DNA of 64,000 nucleotides from an uncultured Bacteroidota bacterium (GCA_946186925.1 CAMHPA010000006.1:23221-87220); one strand, 5' to 3'. Counted from the stretch's first letter, positions 1 through 9,678 are shown. Notes: generated from the sequence alone by a model not told the origin. Translations and numbers: made by a program.

Positions 1-46
1 TCTGTGTTATCTGTGTCATTTGTGCGAATTGTTTACGTCCTAAAAA
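1..46. repeat. dispersed intergenic repeat fragment
   Basis: The window opens with a 'tctgtg-tt-tctgtg' phrase ending in 'tgtgcgaa'. Close relatives of this phrase occur near 6965, 14910 and 17462, always between genes and often beside the CTAACCGATT hairpins. It looks like a fragment of a dispersed non-coding repeat family. The left part is cut by the window edge. Confidence 0.45.
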
Positions 47-1729
47 TCAGAAAATTACAAACGCCGACACCGCCAACCACCGCTCATTGTGGCAGTCGGG
101 TTCGGGCGTAATCATTGGGCAGACCGAATTGTAGCCGATTGGTTTTGTAAATTCAGCGTCGCTAACGCGCTGACCGACAGTGTTGAAGCAATCAAGTTTC
201 AGCCCCGCCGCGAATTTTGCCCAATGGTGCGTGTATGTGGCACTGCCCGCCAGCGCGTCGGTGTTGGCCGCGTGGTAGGCGTACGGCGCAAAACACGTCT
301 GAAAGTCAACGTGTTGAATGGCGTTGTTCTTAATCTCAACGTCGTAATTGTTGCGCACCGCAATCTGACGGTTGTACTGAACGGCCAAGTTGAGTTCGTG
401 CCTCAAATTGCCCGAACGCAACCGCGCGTCAAGGCGGAAATTTGGCGTAATATTCACGTTTTCAACCAAATATTTGTATTTGGTATTTTCCTCGCGGCGG
501 CTGTCGAGCATACAGCCCGCTTGAATGCCGAAAACAATGTTCGGCGTTGGCGCAATGCTCAATTGTACGGCATTTTTCGTGCTGACAGTCAGAAACTTAT
601 AATTCCGTTCCTCGCCAATCTTGCGGTAATCGTAAGTTGAGTTGGCGGCGTCGGTCAAATAGCGTTCCAGAATGTTCTCGCAGCCGCGTCGGCTCACAAT
701 CTGACTGAAACTGAACAGATTAAGGCTCACTTTCGGCGTTAGGGCGCAGGCAATCTCAAACGCGGGGTTGACGGTTTGCGTGCGGCTGTTGTAAAGGTTC
801 ACAATCGAACTCTCTTCGGTGTACATATATTTGTAATCGTACACCGCGTTTGCCTTGATTTTCAGCCGTTTGCCAATGGCCGACTGATACGCCACGTCGG
901 CGCCGACGTTGTTGATGTAGAACATTCGCGACACGCCAAAAGCCACCGTGCTCTGTTTGTTGTTGTAGAGCCCGAATCCGTAGAGCACAAAGAACCTCTG
1001 CTGCTCGCCAGGGCGCCAGTAGCGGTCGTGCTCATACTGCTTGTTGCGCGTATAGTACAAGCTGACGCACAGTGAGTTACCACCGTCAAAAACTCTGCCG
1101 CCGCCAATTTTGAACGTCAGAAAAGTGGTGTTGTTCAGCACGCGCGGGTCGGTCAGGCGGTAGGCCTGCTCGCCGTTGAACGCAAAGTTGGCGCCCAGGT
1201 GCCAGCGGCCGAACTGCTTCGTGTAACCGCCTTCAGCACAGTAGTTTTCGAATCGGCTGTTGCCGCCCGTCGAGTCGGTGATGGCGTACGGCAGATAGAG
1301 TTCGGGGTAGCGCATTGCGTTCCACGAGATGCCGCGGTGCCTGCCCAGCGCGTAGTGGGCCTTGCCGTAGAGCACACCCAACTTGCCGTAATCGCTTACA
1401 CCATAGCCGTTTAGCCCCCAATCGCGGCTGCTGCGGCCCTCGTATGGCAGAAAATCGCCTTCGGTTTCGCCTGTCGAGCAGAATGTCGAAACCATTGCCT
1501 GCGACAATTTCAGCGAATCGCCAAAGCGCTGTTTCTCAACCGAATAGTAGCAGGCCGATTTTTCCAGCAGGCTGCTTATCGCGGAAGCGGACGACTGAAA
1601 ACGCCTGTCGAACCGTGCGGCCGACGGCGACAGACTCTCGCGTACGTGCGTAACAATCTGATTTTGAGCCGCCGCCACTTGGCAGACAGCGGTCAGCAAG
1701 GCTGCGGCCAGCAATTTATTTCGTAACAT
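47..1729 (-). CDS. DUF6850-type outer-membrane beta-barrel protein
   Basis: This 560-residue protein has a Sec signal peptide (about residues 1-21, ending VAAAQ) followed by alternating aromatic/polar strands typical of a Bacteroidota outer-membrane barrel, and it ends in a hydrophobic 'AVSAFVIF'. The sequence style and its place directly after a TonB receptor and a DUF4876 lipoprotein match the family annotated DUF6850. Its start overlaps the end of the TonB receptor gene by 14 bases, so the two are probably translationally coupled. Known families with this arrangement are thought to be outer-membrane uptake systems; the ligand is not visible here. The role is inferred from context, and the family name is from memory rather than a profile search. 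Confidence 0.75.
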   Translation of the reverse strand: MLRNKLLAAALLTAVCQVAAAQNQIVTHVRESLSPSAARFDRRFQSSASAISSLLEKSACYYSVEKQRFGDSLKLSQAMVSTFCSTGETEGDFLPYEGRSSRDWGLNGYGVSDYGKLGVLYGKAHYALGRHRGISWNAMRYPELYLPYAITDSTGGNSRFENYCAEGGYTKQFGRWHLGANFAFNGEQAYRLTDPRVLNNTTFLTFKIGGGRVFDGGNSLCVSLYYTRNKQYEHDRYWRPGEQQRFFVLYGFGLYNNKQSTVAFGVSRMFYINNVGADVAYQSAIGKRLKIKANAVYDYKYMYTEESSIVNLYNSRTQTVNPAFEIACALTPKVSLNLFSFSQIVSRRGCENILERYLTDAANSTYDYRKIGEERNYKFLTVSTKNAVQLSIAPTPNIVFGIQAGCMLDSRREENTKYKYLVENVNITPNFRLDARLRSGNLRHELNLAVQYNRQIAVRNNYDVEIKNNAIQHVDFQTCFAPYAYHAANTDALAGSATYTHHWAKFAAGLKLDCFNTVGQRVSDAEFTKPIGYNSVCPMITPEPDCHNERWLAVSAFVIF

Positions 1730-4517
1730 TTTTTCCTACATTAAAAATTAGTTCCATACCGAAAAACGGATTCGTCCACTCGCGCCTTGTCCGCGCCGAC
1801 GTGTTGCTAACATATTGTGGATGAACGTCGAAGATGTTGTTAACAAAGAACGACAGTTTGGTGCTGTTGAACTCTTTCGTGGCCTTGATGTTCCAGAGCA
1901 TATACACGGGCTTCTCTTCTTTGGCGTAGGTGAGCGCGGTCGATTGGCGGCGCAGTTGGAACCACTCAATCTCGGCGTTCGAGTTGATTTTTTCGGCCAG
2001 TTCGGGCGTAACTTCGTGAGTATCACCGTTGAAATCGATGTAAGCGTAGGGCGTTTTCTTGTAGATGCCCTCAAATCGGTCGGTGTATTGGCTTGTCTGC
2101 GTCCAGATGAACTGAAAGAAATTGGTGAAAATCAGGCCGAAACGCGGAATGTGCGTGTTCAGCCACACGTTGGTGTTCAGGCGCGTTTTCTTGGTTTGCG
2201 CGTCCAAATCGTAGATGCCCACATACGGGTACATATTCTGCCCGATGCGGCTGTTCGGGTAGAAATAGTCGGGCAGCGACGAGCCGTAAACCGTGTAGTA
2301 GTAAGCCCCGTTCACCTCAATGTTGGTCTCAATGGCCTTGATTTTCGGGCTCACAACCCGATACTCAATGCCACGCTTAACCACCTTCTCGCTGTTCATT
2401 ACCTTGCCGTACGAGTTGAACTCGCTGAAAGTCTGCGCGATATAGTCGTCTTTTTCAGGACGGCGGCCGCTGATGTCGGCGTCTTCTTTCAGTTGGCTGA
2501 AAAACGGATAGGTCACGGGCATATAGAACTTGAAATACTCAAAGCCCGATTCCGACCGCTCGTAGAACGCCGTGAGCGAAATCTCAAATCCCTTGTAATC
2601 AATGTCGTAGCCTACTTCAAACTTCTTGTTTCGGTTCTCGCGGATGTCGCGGTTTGTGCCGTCGAAAATTTTGGTGTAAGTGATTAGATGTCTGTTGTTT
2701 GGATTGTTTGTGTAGGCGTTCAGCACCCAGAAATCCTTGTAGATTTTTTCGGGATAGAGATAGTCCATTGTCGGCAGTTTGTTCTCAATTCCGAACCCGA
2801 AGCGCAAAGTGTGTTTCAGCATCTCACCAATTGTGTATGAAGCATTTAGGCGTGGTTCGCACAGCAGTTTGCCGTTCAGCGCGTAGCCGCTTTCAAGATT
2901 GAACATTTGCGAGAAGCGATAGCCAAAATCCACTTTAGCCGTCTGATTTTCAGTCGGTTTCAGCGTCCACCTGCTCTGAACGTAAGCCGCGCCCGTCTCA
3001 ATGGCGGGAATGTCGTAGTTTTTGCGCGGCCGCATATACGAGTTGTCCGACGGAAACGGCGGAAGTTTCTCATTTTCAATCACTGCGCCTTCGCCACGGT
3101 TCTTTGTCGCCGTAAAATCGGCACCATACTCAATGTTCAGGTTGAGCCGCGGCGCAATCTCAAAACGGCTGTTCAGGTTCAGTTGCGCGTAGAAATTCAG
3201 CGGAATGTTTTCGATGTAAAAGTCACTGTAATACATAGTTGGCAGGTAGTAGCCTTCGTGCTCGCCTTCGCTGTACGAGAGCGGCATACTCTTCGGGTTG
3301 CCCGTGATGACGCAGTAGTGGCGGTCAATCACGTCGCTCACGCGGCTGAACGACGCCACCAGTTCGGCCGTCTCAATCCAGGCCGCGCCCGTGTTCAGTT
3401 TCGCCTTGAGCATAAGGTCGGTTTTGTTGTAGTCGGCCTTGTAGGTCTCGTTGTACTCGTAGGTCAGTTCGTCCTTCTTCATTTTGTTGGCCGAAATGGT
3501 CTGCGCAAGTTTGAAATCGATGTCGATGCTGCGGCTTAACCCAATGGTAATCTTATTGTTATAATACGCCTGCGCGGTGATGCGGGTGAATTTTTCCATT
3601 TCTTCGCGGATGTCGTCGCACGAGTGCAGATAATCGGCGCCAATGTGCAGTGCGCCAGCCTTTTCGCCGAGCGAGAAGCCCTTTCCAGCGTAGAATAGTT
3701 TGTTCTTCAAATCGATTTTGGCCCTGACGCGCAGCGGCGACACGCCGTACTTCGATTTCACCTGAATCTGCCCAGCCGAGATGTTGCCGTACTTCGACGA
3801 CGAGATGCCGCGGTTCACTTCAACGCTCTGAATGTGGTCGGTGCTGATGTAGCGCATATCGGTGCCAGAGTTGATGCCCGTGCGTTCCTTCACCTGACTG
3901 TCGCCGCCGCCCGAGTAACTGTTCTGCGTGATGCCCACCATTTGCACCCGCACGCCGTCCGACGTCTGCGGCACACCGTCGGCCGTGACGCCCATTCCGA
4001 GCGACGAGTTTTGGTCCGTGCCCACCTGACGGTTGCTGTTCAGGTTGAAGCCCGTCATTGAGTTGTCGGTGTGCAGATTGCCAGGCAACAGCACAAACAG
4101 GTCGGCAATGCTCACGGGCTGAATGTACTCAATGGCCGTCTCGCCGATTTCCAACTTGTCGGCCTTGTGGCGGCGCGCCATAACTTCAACGTCGGCAATG
4201 CGGAAGGTGGCCGTGGGCATAGTCACCGCCAGGCTCACGTCGTGGTCGGTAACGCTCACAGTCAGCACTTTATCAACCAATCCCATTCGGCGGAAAAGGA
4301 TTTTGTGCGTCCCCACAGGCACGCGCCGCAGGGTGAACCGCCCGTTCTCGTCGGCCAAAGCCGCAATCTGCAAATCTTCGATTGCCACGGTGGCGAATCC
4401 CGCGTAGCCGTCGTCGGTTGTAATCACGCCGCCAACGTTGAAAGTGCTCTGCGCCAAAGCCGTCGTCGCAATCAACAGACTGAAAAACAGAATTATAACG
4501 TATCTCATTTTATTCAA
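1716..4517 (-). CDS. TonB-dependent receptor with carboxypeptidase-regulatory-like N-terminus
   Basis: This 933-residue outer-membrane receptor has a signal peptide (about 1-22), a carboxypeptidase-regulatory-like domain ('GGVITTDDGYAGFATVAIEDL', roughly 25-105), a plug with 'GVTADGVPQTSDGVRVQ' and 'VEVNRGISSSKYGNISAG' (about 120-260), and a long barrel. Such receptors import a ligand using energy from TonB-ExbBD. It lies between a DUF4876 lipoprotein (62 bases upstream) and the DUF6850 barrel (overlapping), so all three are likely one operon on the minus strand. The small plug-side lipoprotein replaces the SusD partner expected in glycan systems, which argues against a polysaccharide locus. 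The substrate cannot be read from the sequence. Confidence 0.9.
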   Translation of the reverse strand: MNKMRYVIILFFSLLIATTALAQSTFNVGGVITTDDGYAGFATVAIEDLQIAALADENGRFTLRRVPVGTHKILFRRMGLVDKVLTVSVTDHDVSLAVTMPTATFRIADVEVMARRHKADKLEIGETAIEYIQPVSIADLFVLLPGNLHTDNSMTGFNLNSNRQVGTDQNSSLGMGVTADGVPQTSDGVRVQMVGITQNSYSGGGDSQVKERTGINSGTDMRYISTDHIQSVEVNRGISSSKYGNISAGQIQVKSKYGVSPLRVRAKIDLKNKLFYAGKGFSLGEKAGALHIGADYLHSCDDIREEMEKFTRITAQAYYNNKITIGLSRSIDIDFKLAQTISANKMKKDELTYEYNETYKADYNKTDLMLKAKLNTGAAWIETAELVASFSRVSDVIDRHYCVITGNPKSMPLSYSEGEHEGYYLPTMYYSDFYIENIPLNFYAQLNLNSRFEIAPRLNLNIEYGADFTATKNRGEGAVIENEKLPPFPSDNSYMRPRKNYDIPAIETGAAYVQSRWTLKPTENQTAKVDFGYRFSQMFNLESGYALNGKLLCEPRLNASYTIGEMLKHTLRFGFGIENKLPTMDYLYPEKIYKDFWVLNAYTNNPNNRHLITYTKIFDGTNRDIRENRNKKFEVGYDIDYKGFEISLTAFYERSESGFEYFKFYMPVTYPFFSQLKEDADISGRRPEKDDYIAQTFSEFNSYGKVMNSEKVVKRGIEYRVVSPKIKAIETNIEVNGAYYYTVYGSSLPDYFYPNSRIGQNMYPYVGIYDLDAQTKKTRLNTNVWLNTHIPRFGLIFTNFFQFIWTQTSQYTDRFEGIYKKTPYAYIDFNGDTHEVTPELAEKINSNAEIEWFQLRRQSTALTYAKEEKPVYMLWNIKATKEFNSTKLSFFVNNIFDVHPQYVSNTSARTRREWTNPFFGMELIFNVGKNVTK

Positions 4518-4579
4518 TTAAAAATCCGCAGAGAGATTTCGGCCCCCCGCGGATTTTCCCTATCTATCTGAAAAGAACT

Positions 4580-5914
4580 TTACCTGTTTCGCCAACCTGC
4601 GGAATAGTCTGCATAATCCTTATGCGGCACCAATTGCTCGCAGTCTTCGGTCGAGTTGTTTGTGTCGGCATAGCCGTCTTTGTCGCTTCCCTTGCGTTTT
4701 ACAAGAATGCCGCTGTGGCAGCCCTTCACAAGTTGTTTGCCGCGGTCAACCGTCTGCGGAAGCGGGTTTGTCACAATGTCCGACGGAATGTGGCCCGTGG
4801 TGATACCGTCGAGTATTTTGTCGGCGGCCACCGAAAGCATTTGAATTTCAACGTTATTGCCTTCCTTGTCGGCAACGGTTGCGGTTGAAGTGTTGGCCTT
4901 GAAGAAGGCGTCGAGAGCGGCCTGCGTGCCGTTTTCGAGTTTGAAAATGAACGGGCAGTAGAAGCCGCGCGGGTGCTGATAGAAGCCGCCAATGCCGCCG
5001 TAGTCGTTTTCGGCAGGATAGATTTCCAAAACATTGGGAACTTCAGGATTGTCAACGTCGCTTGTGTAAACCTGCGGGTCGTAGATTTCAAAATCGGCGC
5101 CCGTCAGATTTATGGCGTTCTCGTAGGTGTAATCGACCCAAGTGGTGTCGTAGCGCACGTTGTCGCCGCTGCCAATGGTGTCAACCTTGTCAACGTAGCG
5201 GTTTTCGGTTGCGGTGTGGTTAATGGCCGTGAAGGCGATAACAAGTTTGTCGTGCGGCTTCACGGGCACGTCGTATCCCGAGCCTGGAATGACAATCACG
5301 CCGTGGACAGGCACCTTGCCCGCGTTGTAATACTCGTCGTACCAACTCTCTTTCTCGGTGCACGAAGCCTGCATTGTGCAACCAACTGCCAATCCGTCGG
5401 CGTAGAGCACGTTGCTGGTCGGGTTGTAAAGCACCATATACTGGTCGGGGTGCATCATTCGGCCCGCGTTGCGCTCGCCGTTGAAGAAGATTTCAGAGAA
5501 AATAAACTGATAATCAGCCGAGTTGGCGGCCGTTGTAATCAGTTTCACGCTGATTTCGTCGTCGCCCTTGACGGTGACATTCTCGCTGCGAAGGAAGATT
5601 GTCTTGCCTTCGGCCGATTTCTCAAGGCTGAAGTCGTAAACGCCCACTGGCAGTTTGATTGCGATTTTTCCGTTGCCGTTGGCGTCAAAATCGTTTTTGC
5701 TGACGGTGAAGGTGTAGGTGTCCTTCGATTCGGTTGCAATGGCCGTGAGCACGGCGCCGTCAATCTCATCGGCCGAAATTGAGCCCGCAACGTCGCAAAT
5801 CACACTAACTGTGGCTTTTACATCGTTGTCATCGTCATCGTCGCAAGCGGTGAACATTGCGCTACCGCCTAACATCGCCATCGCAATGGCGAAATTTAAA
5901 ACTTTCTTGTTCAT
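4580..5914 (-). CDS. DUF4876 family lipoprotein
   Basis: This 444-residue protein begins with a lipoprotein signal peptide with lipobox 'MFTACDDDDD' (Cys near residue 24) followed by an acidic stretch, the usual surface-export signal in Bacteroidota lipoproteins. The first part resembles an Ig-like carboxypeptidase-regulatory fold ('VGVYDFSLEKSAEGKTIFLR'); the second part, with 'IFSEIFFNGERNAGRMMHPDQ' and 'YMVLYNPTSNVLYADGL', matches the lamin-tail-like DUF4876 family as I know it. It is the first gene of the uptake operon. It is probably a surface-exposed partner of the downstream TonB receptor. No catalytic motif is apparent. Confidence 0.75.
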   Translation of the reverse strand: MNKKVLNFAIAMAMLGGSAMFTACDDDDDNDVKATVSVICDVAGSISADEIDGAVLTAIATESKDTYTFTVSKNDFDANGNGKIAIKLPVGVYDFSLEKSAEGKTIFLRSENVTVKGDDEISVKLITTAANSADYQFIFSEIFFNGERNAGRMMHPDQYMVLYNPTSNVLYADGLAVGCTMQASCTEKESWYDEYYNAGKVPVHGVIVIPGSGYDVPVKPHDKLVIAFTAINHTATENRYVDKVDTIGSGDNVRYDTTWVDYTYENAINLTGADFEIYDPQVYTSDVDNPEVPNVLEIYPAENDYGGIGGFYQHPRGFYCPFIFKLENGTQAALDAFFKANTSTATVADKEGNNVEIQMLSVAADKILDGITTGHIPSDIVTNPLPQTVDRGKQLVKGCHSGILVKRKGSDKDGYADTNNSTEDCEQLVPHKDYADYSAGWRNR

Positions 5915-6049
5915 TTTGTTTAATTTTTATTGTTTAAAAGATTGATATTCAATATTTAAGTGTCGGTTTTTCCGAGAAACCGAAGCGCAAAGAGCACCTT
6001 TAGCGCCATTTCCGTGGCACTTCAACCGATTGGTTTTCAGATAGTTTGC

Positions 6050-6712
6050 CTATTTTTCCTTGCAGCCGTCGTGACCGCCGCAGCCGTCAGTTTGTTCGGC
6101 AGCCTGCGCCATTGCTTCGGGGTCGTTTTTCTTCTTGCAGCAGTCGGCAAATTGCTCTGCTTCAAAGTAATAGTCGGGCACAAAGTCGGTTTTGTTGTCG
6201 GCCATCCATTGCAGTTGTTCCTGCTTGTAGGCCTTCACGCTTTCGAGTTTGGCTTTCAGCGCGTCGCAGCGTTCCTGCAGCGAAGCGTCGGTTTTCAGTT
6301 TTTCGGTTGCTTCGGCAAGCGCTTCGGCCACTTTGGCTTCGTTGCTGTCCAATGTTTCTTTGGTTATCTTGTTCATTCTCAAGTAGCCTGTAATGTTGGC
6401 GTGCTGTCCCATCAGGCATTTGTTGAACTTCTCAATCTCGCCGCCAACCAAAACGCGCATCATCACGGTTGTGTCGCGCATATCGGTGAAAGTCAGTTTC
6501 TTACCCGAGCAGCAGACGTGCGTTACGTTGGCTTTGATTCGTATTTGCTTGTCTAAAAGGAATTTTGCCGAATCTAAAACTGTTTTTGGCGAGTAAACGC
6601 CCGCGCAGCAGTCTTTTTTGCCGTCGGCGGTTGCCTTCGACGAGTTTCCGCCACACGCGGCAAACAGCATTGTTGCCGCAACAATTGCACTAAAAATTGT
6701 CTTTTTCATCAT
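6050..6712 (-). CDS. cysteine-rich lipoprotein, possibly metal-binding
   Basis: This 220-residue protein has a lipoprotein signal with lipobox 'MLFAACGG' and four clusters of cysteines: 'DCCAG', 'HVCCSGK', 'ADCCKKK' and a C-terminal 'DGCGGHDGCKEK' with histidine. The middle ('TVMMRVLVGGEIEKFNKC', 'ANITGYLRMNK') has the alternation of an OB-fold; the rest is a charged helix. I do not recognise the family. It lies between the DUF4876 operon (135 bases downstream) and, in divergent orientation, a TonB receptor plus HMA protein, so a periplasmic metal-handling role is a reasonable guess. The alternative start two codons later (single Met) does not change the reading. Confidence 0.7.
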   Translation of the reverse strand: MMKKTIFSAIVAATMLFAACGGNSSKATADGKKDCCAGVYSPKTVLDSAKFLLDKQIRIKANVTHVCCSGKKLTFTDMRDTTVMMRVLVGGEIEKFNKCLMGQHANITGYLRMNKITKETLDSNEAKVAEALAEATEKLKTDASLQERCDALKAKLESVKAYKQEQLQWMADNKTDFVPDYYFEAEQFADCCKKKNDPEAMAQAAEQTDGCGGHDGCKEK

Positions 6713-7089
6713 TCAAAATTTTCGTTAAAAATTATGCCGCAAAAGTGCAGGCTACATTTTTACTGTGAAATCCCCTATTTTGGCGATTTTCAGTTTTGTC
6801 CGATAGCCTTTTCGGGGGATTGCGGGAGCGTAAAGTGGTGGTTTACCTTGATATAAATGAATTTTTGGTGTTGAATTAATCTAACCGATTCAACCCGATT
6901 TAATCCGAAACTTAATCTGTTCGAATCTGATAGAATCGGTTAGTGAAAAATAATCTGTGAAAATCTGTGTTCTCTGCGCCATTTGTGCGAAAATTCCTGT
7001 GTTTTTCGCCCCCAAAAATCCCCATTTGTGGCGATTGCGGGCAACTTTGCATAAAGGTAATTTTGCGCCGTAAAAAATTAAGCATAGGT
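6713..7089. other. intergenic region between divergent genes, carries hairpin repeat
   Basis: This 377-base gap separates the minus-strand lipoprotein from the plus-strand TonB receptor and should hold both promoters. It contains one copy of the CTAACCGATT hairpin repeat (6881-6943) followed by the 'tctgtg..tgtgcgaa' phrase. I could not assign a convincing -7/-33 pair to either gene. The ORF track extends the receptor gene upstream to 6967, but that part overlaps the repeat and is judged untranslated. Confidence 0.6.
6881..6943. repeat. CTAACCGATT...AATCGGTTAG hairpin repeat, copy A
   Basis: The ends CTAACCGATT and AATCGGTTAG are inverted copies of each other, separated by about 43 bases that contain further GATT/AATC half-repeats. 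Similar elements are at 14791, 17369 and, degraded, at 12528 and 53855. All are between genes. Confidence 0.6.
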
Positions 7090-9351
7090 ATGCGTTATTT
7101 GCTTTCAGCAGCATTGCTATTTATCAGTATATCAGCATTTCCGCAAAACGTTAGAAGTCGCGTTCTGGGCGACGACGGCGCACCTGCGGCTTTTGCCAAT
7201 GTTGCCGTTCTGAACCCCGACTCGAGCCTTGTGGCGGGCACTTCGGCCGACGCCGACGGATTCTTCATCATTGCCGTCCCGAACCGAAAATTCACGCTGG
7301 CTGTTTCGTGCGTGGGCTACGCTAAATTCAGCGCCGAATGCGACGGACGGCTGCCCGAAAACATCGTGCTTAAAAAGCAAGACATTGATTTGAAAGAAGT
7401 TGACGTGACCGCCCACACGCAAGGTCAGTACCTTTCGCGCATCGACGTCAGGCAAATGGAAAGCATCAACCGCACGGGACTGACCAAACTGGCCTGCTGC
7501 TCGCTGAGCGAGAGTTTCGAAAATTCAGGCACCACGGGCACCACCTATTCCGACGCCATAACAGGCACGCGGCAGATTCAAATGCTCGGATTGTCAGGCA
7601 TTTACGTTCAGACTTTGGCCGAGAACATTCCCGTTTTCCGCGGGCTGAACTATCTTTTCGGGTGGAATTACACGCCTGCCGCGTGGCTGAAATCGATTCA
7701 GATTAGTAAGGGCGCGGCATCGGTAACGTCTGGTTATGAGTCGGTTACGGGGCAAATCAACACTGTTTTCGCAAGCCCCGCCGAAGGCCGTCAGTTCTAT
7801 GCCGACGTTTACACCGACGAATACCTAATGACTGACGCCAATTTTGTTGTAAAACAGCGAGTTGGCGGCAAATGGCGCACGGCGCTGTTCGGCCACACAA
7901 CCCAAAGCCTAATGCCCGAGAGCGCCACTCAGCGCCACGACCGCAACGGCGACGGCTTTGCCGATATGCCCAAAGTGCGCAACATCAACCTGCAAAACCG
8001 TTGGATTTATTTGGGCGACAATGGTTTGCAGTCGCGGTTTGCAGTTTCGGCGGCGACCGAAAAATGCGACGCAGGGCAAATGGAAATGGACGGAATGCAA
8101 CACGAACTCTACAAAACCCAAATCGAAAACGTTGATTTTCAGATTAGTAACAAAACAGGCTTCCCCTTCGGGCAGAAAGACGGCCAAAGCGTGGGGCTGA
8201 TAAACAGCCTGTCGTACCACAAAACCGACGCCGAGTTTGGCCGTAAATCGCTCTACGCCACCGAGTTGTACTACTACGGCAACCTAATTTTCAACTCACA
8301 TATCGGCAACGAAAACCACAAATATGCGGCGGGGGTGTCCTACATTTTCGACGGCCTGACAAACCGCTTTGCCGACCGTCTGCCCAAAAACCTGACGCCC
8401 GAAACCGATTTCGACAAAAAAGAGCACTCGGCGGGCGCGTTTGCCGAATACTCCAATTATTCGGTTGACAATCTGATAATTAGCGCAGGCTTGCGAGCCG
8501 ATTATAACAGCCGCTACCATTGGCTGCTGACACCGCGTTTCAACGTGAAATATTCGCCGACCGACATTCTCACAATCCGCGCAAGCGCAGGCCGCGGCTA
8601 TCGTTCGGCCAATCCGCTCAGCGAGAATTTGGGGCTTTTCTCAACTTCGCGCAAATTCCACACCGACCAACTGCAACTGCTTGATATTGAAGCCGCTTGG
8701 AACTACGGCGCCAACCTGATTCTGACCGTTCCAACGCAGCGCGACAACATTGTGCTGAATATCGACTTCTATCGGACTGATTTTCAGAGCCGAACCATCT
8801 GCGACATCGAGCGCGACCGCCACGCCGTGTTTTTCTACAATCTCGGCGGAAAATCGCACGCCTACGCGGCTCAGGCCGATTTGTCGGCAACGCTTTTCAA
8901 GGGCTTGACCTTCTACTCGGCGTTCCGCTACAACATTCAGCACATCAGTTACACGCAAAATGCTGAAAACCATACGGTTGAGTCGCCGCTTGTCAATCGG
9001 TTCAAGTCGCTCGTGAACGTGAGTTACGCCACCAATATGCGCAAATGGATTTTCGACGCCACCGTGCAACTCAACGGCAAATGCCGCCTGCCAAATATGG
9101 ACGGATATGCTAAAACCGAAAGATATTCAAATACTTACACAATCCTGTTCGCGCAGATTACAAAGCGTTTCAAGTTTGTTGAGATATACGTCGGGGCGGA
9201 AAACCTGACCGATTATCGGCAAAAGAATCCGATTATCGCGCCCGACGCACCGTTTGGCGACGATTTCGACGCGTCGATTGTTTATGCGCCTGTTGTGGGA
9301 CGGAAAATCTACGCGGGCGCGCGGTTCAATTTCGGGAAATATATGGATTAA
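7090..9351 (+). CDS. TonB-dependent receptor, heavy-metal-associated type
   Basis: This 753-residue outer-membrane receptor has a signal peptide ('LLSAALLFISISAFPQN'), a carboxypeptidase-like domain (about 22-105, 'VGYAKF'), a plug with 'TRQIQMLGLSGIYVQTLAEN' (about 155-230) and a barrel ending in 'YAGARFNFGKY'. The plug motif is the one I know from receptors encoded next to HMA-domain proteins in Bacteroidota. I place the start at ATG 7090, because the signal peptide begins there and the 41 extra residues in the ORF track come from repeat DNA. The HMA gene follows 21 bases downstream. The ligand is probably a metal or metal chelate; copper is a common suggestion for such pairs but cannot be shown here. 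Confidence 0.88.
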   Translation: MRYLLSAALLFISISAFPQNVRSRVLGDDGAPAAFANVAVLNPDSSLVAGTSADADGFFIIAVPNRKFTLAVSCVGYAKFSAECDGRLPENIVLKKQDIDLKEVDVTAHTQGQYLSRIDVRQMESINRTGLTKLACCSLSESFENSGTTGTTYSDAITGTRQIQMLGLSGIYVQTLAENIPVFRGLNYLFGWNYTPAAWLKSIQISKGAASVTSGYESVTGQINTVFASPAEGRQFYADVYTDEYLMTDANFVVKQRVGGKWRTALFGHTTQSLMPESATQRHDRNGDGFADMPKVRNINLQNRWIYLGDNGLQSRFAVSAATEKCDAGQMEMDGMQHELYKTQIENVDFQISNKTGFPFGQKDGQSVGLINSLSYHKTDAEFGRKSLYATELYYYGNLIFNSHIGNENHKYAAGVSYIFDGLTNRFADRLPKNLTPETDFDKKEHSAGAFAEYSNYSVDNLIISAGLRADYNSRYHWLLTPRFNVKYSPTDILTIRASAGRGYRSANPLSENLGLFSTSRKFHTDQLQLLDIEAAWNYGANLILTVPTQRDNIVLNIDFYRTDFQSRTICDIERDRHAVFFYNLGGKSHAYAAQADLSATLFKGLTFYSAFRYNIQHISYTQNAENHTVESPLVNRFKSLVNVSYATNMRKWIFDATVQLNGKCRLPNMDGYAKTERYSNTYTILFAQITKRFKFVEIYVGAENLTDYRQKNPIIAPDAPFGDDFDASIVYAPVVGRKIYAGARFNFGKYMD

Positions 9352-9372
9352 CTAATTTTAATACAATTATTT

Positions 9373-9678
9373 ATGAAAACACGCAATTTGATTCTGACGG
9401 CAGCGGCAGCCTTCTGCCTTGCAGCACCCGCCAAAGCGCAGGAAGCGAAAAAGAATGTATCGGACACGGTAACATTCACAGTATCAATGCACTGCGAGAA
9501 CTGCAAAAAGAAAGTTGAGAACACAATGCAGTTTGAGAAAGGGGTTAAAGACCTGAATGTCAGCCTTGCAGACAAGACGGTGACCATTGTTTACGACTCG
9601 CGCAAAACCACGTCGGCGGCCCTGAAGGAATCGCTCGAGAAACTCAACTACACGGTTGAAGAGAAGGCGCGGAAGTAG
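9373..9678 (+). CDS. secreted heavy-metal-associated (HMA) domain protein
   Basis: This 101-residue protein has a signal peptide (about 1-22, ending APAKAQ) and one ferredoxin-like HMA domain with the metal-binding loop 'SMHCENCKKKVE' (CxxC), followed by the expected second half 'VKDLNVSLADKTVTIVYDS'. The usual loop is GMTCxxC; here the residues before the first Cys are SMH. It would bind a soft metal ion in the periplasm. It forms a two-gene unit with the upstream TonB receptor (21-base gap), and a strong terminator follows. Confidence 0.88.
   Translation: MKTRNLILTAAAAFCLAAPAKAQEAKKNVSDTVTFTVSMHCENCKKKVENTMQFEKGVKDLNVSLADKTVTIVYDSRKTTSAALKESLEKLNYTVEEKARK

Noticed and set aside
6967-7089. 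41-codon N-terminal extension of the TonB receptor in the ORF track
   Set aside because: A normal signal peptide starts at 7090; the extension reads through a dispersed repeat.
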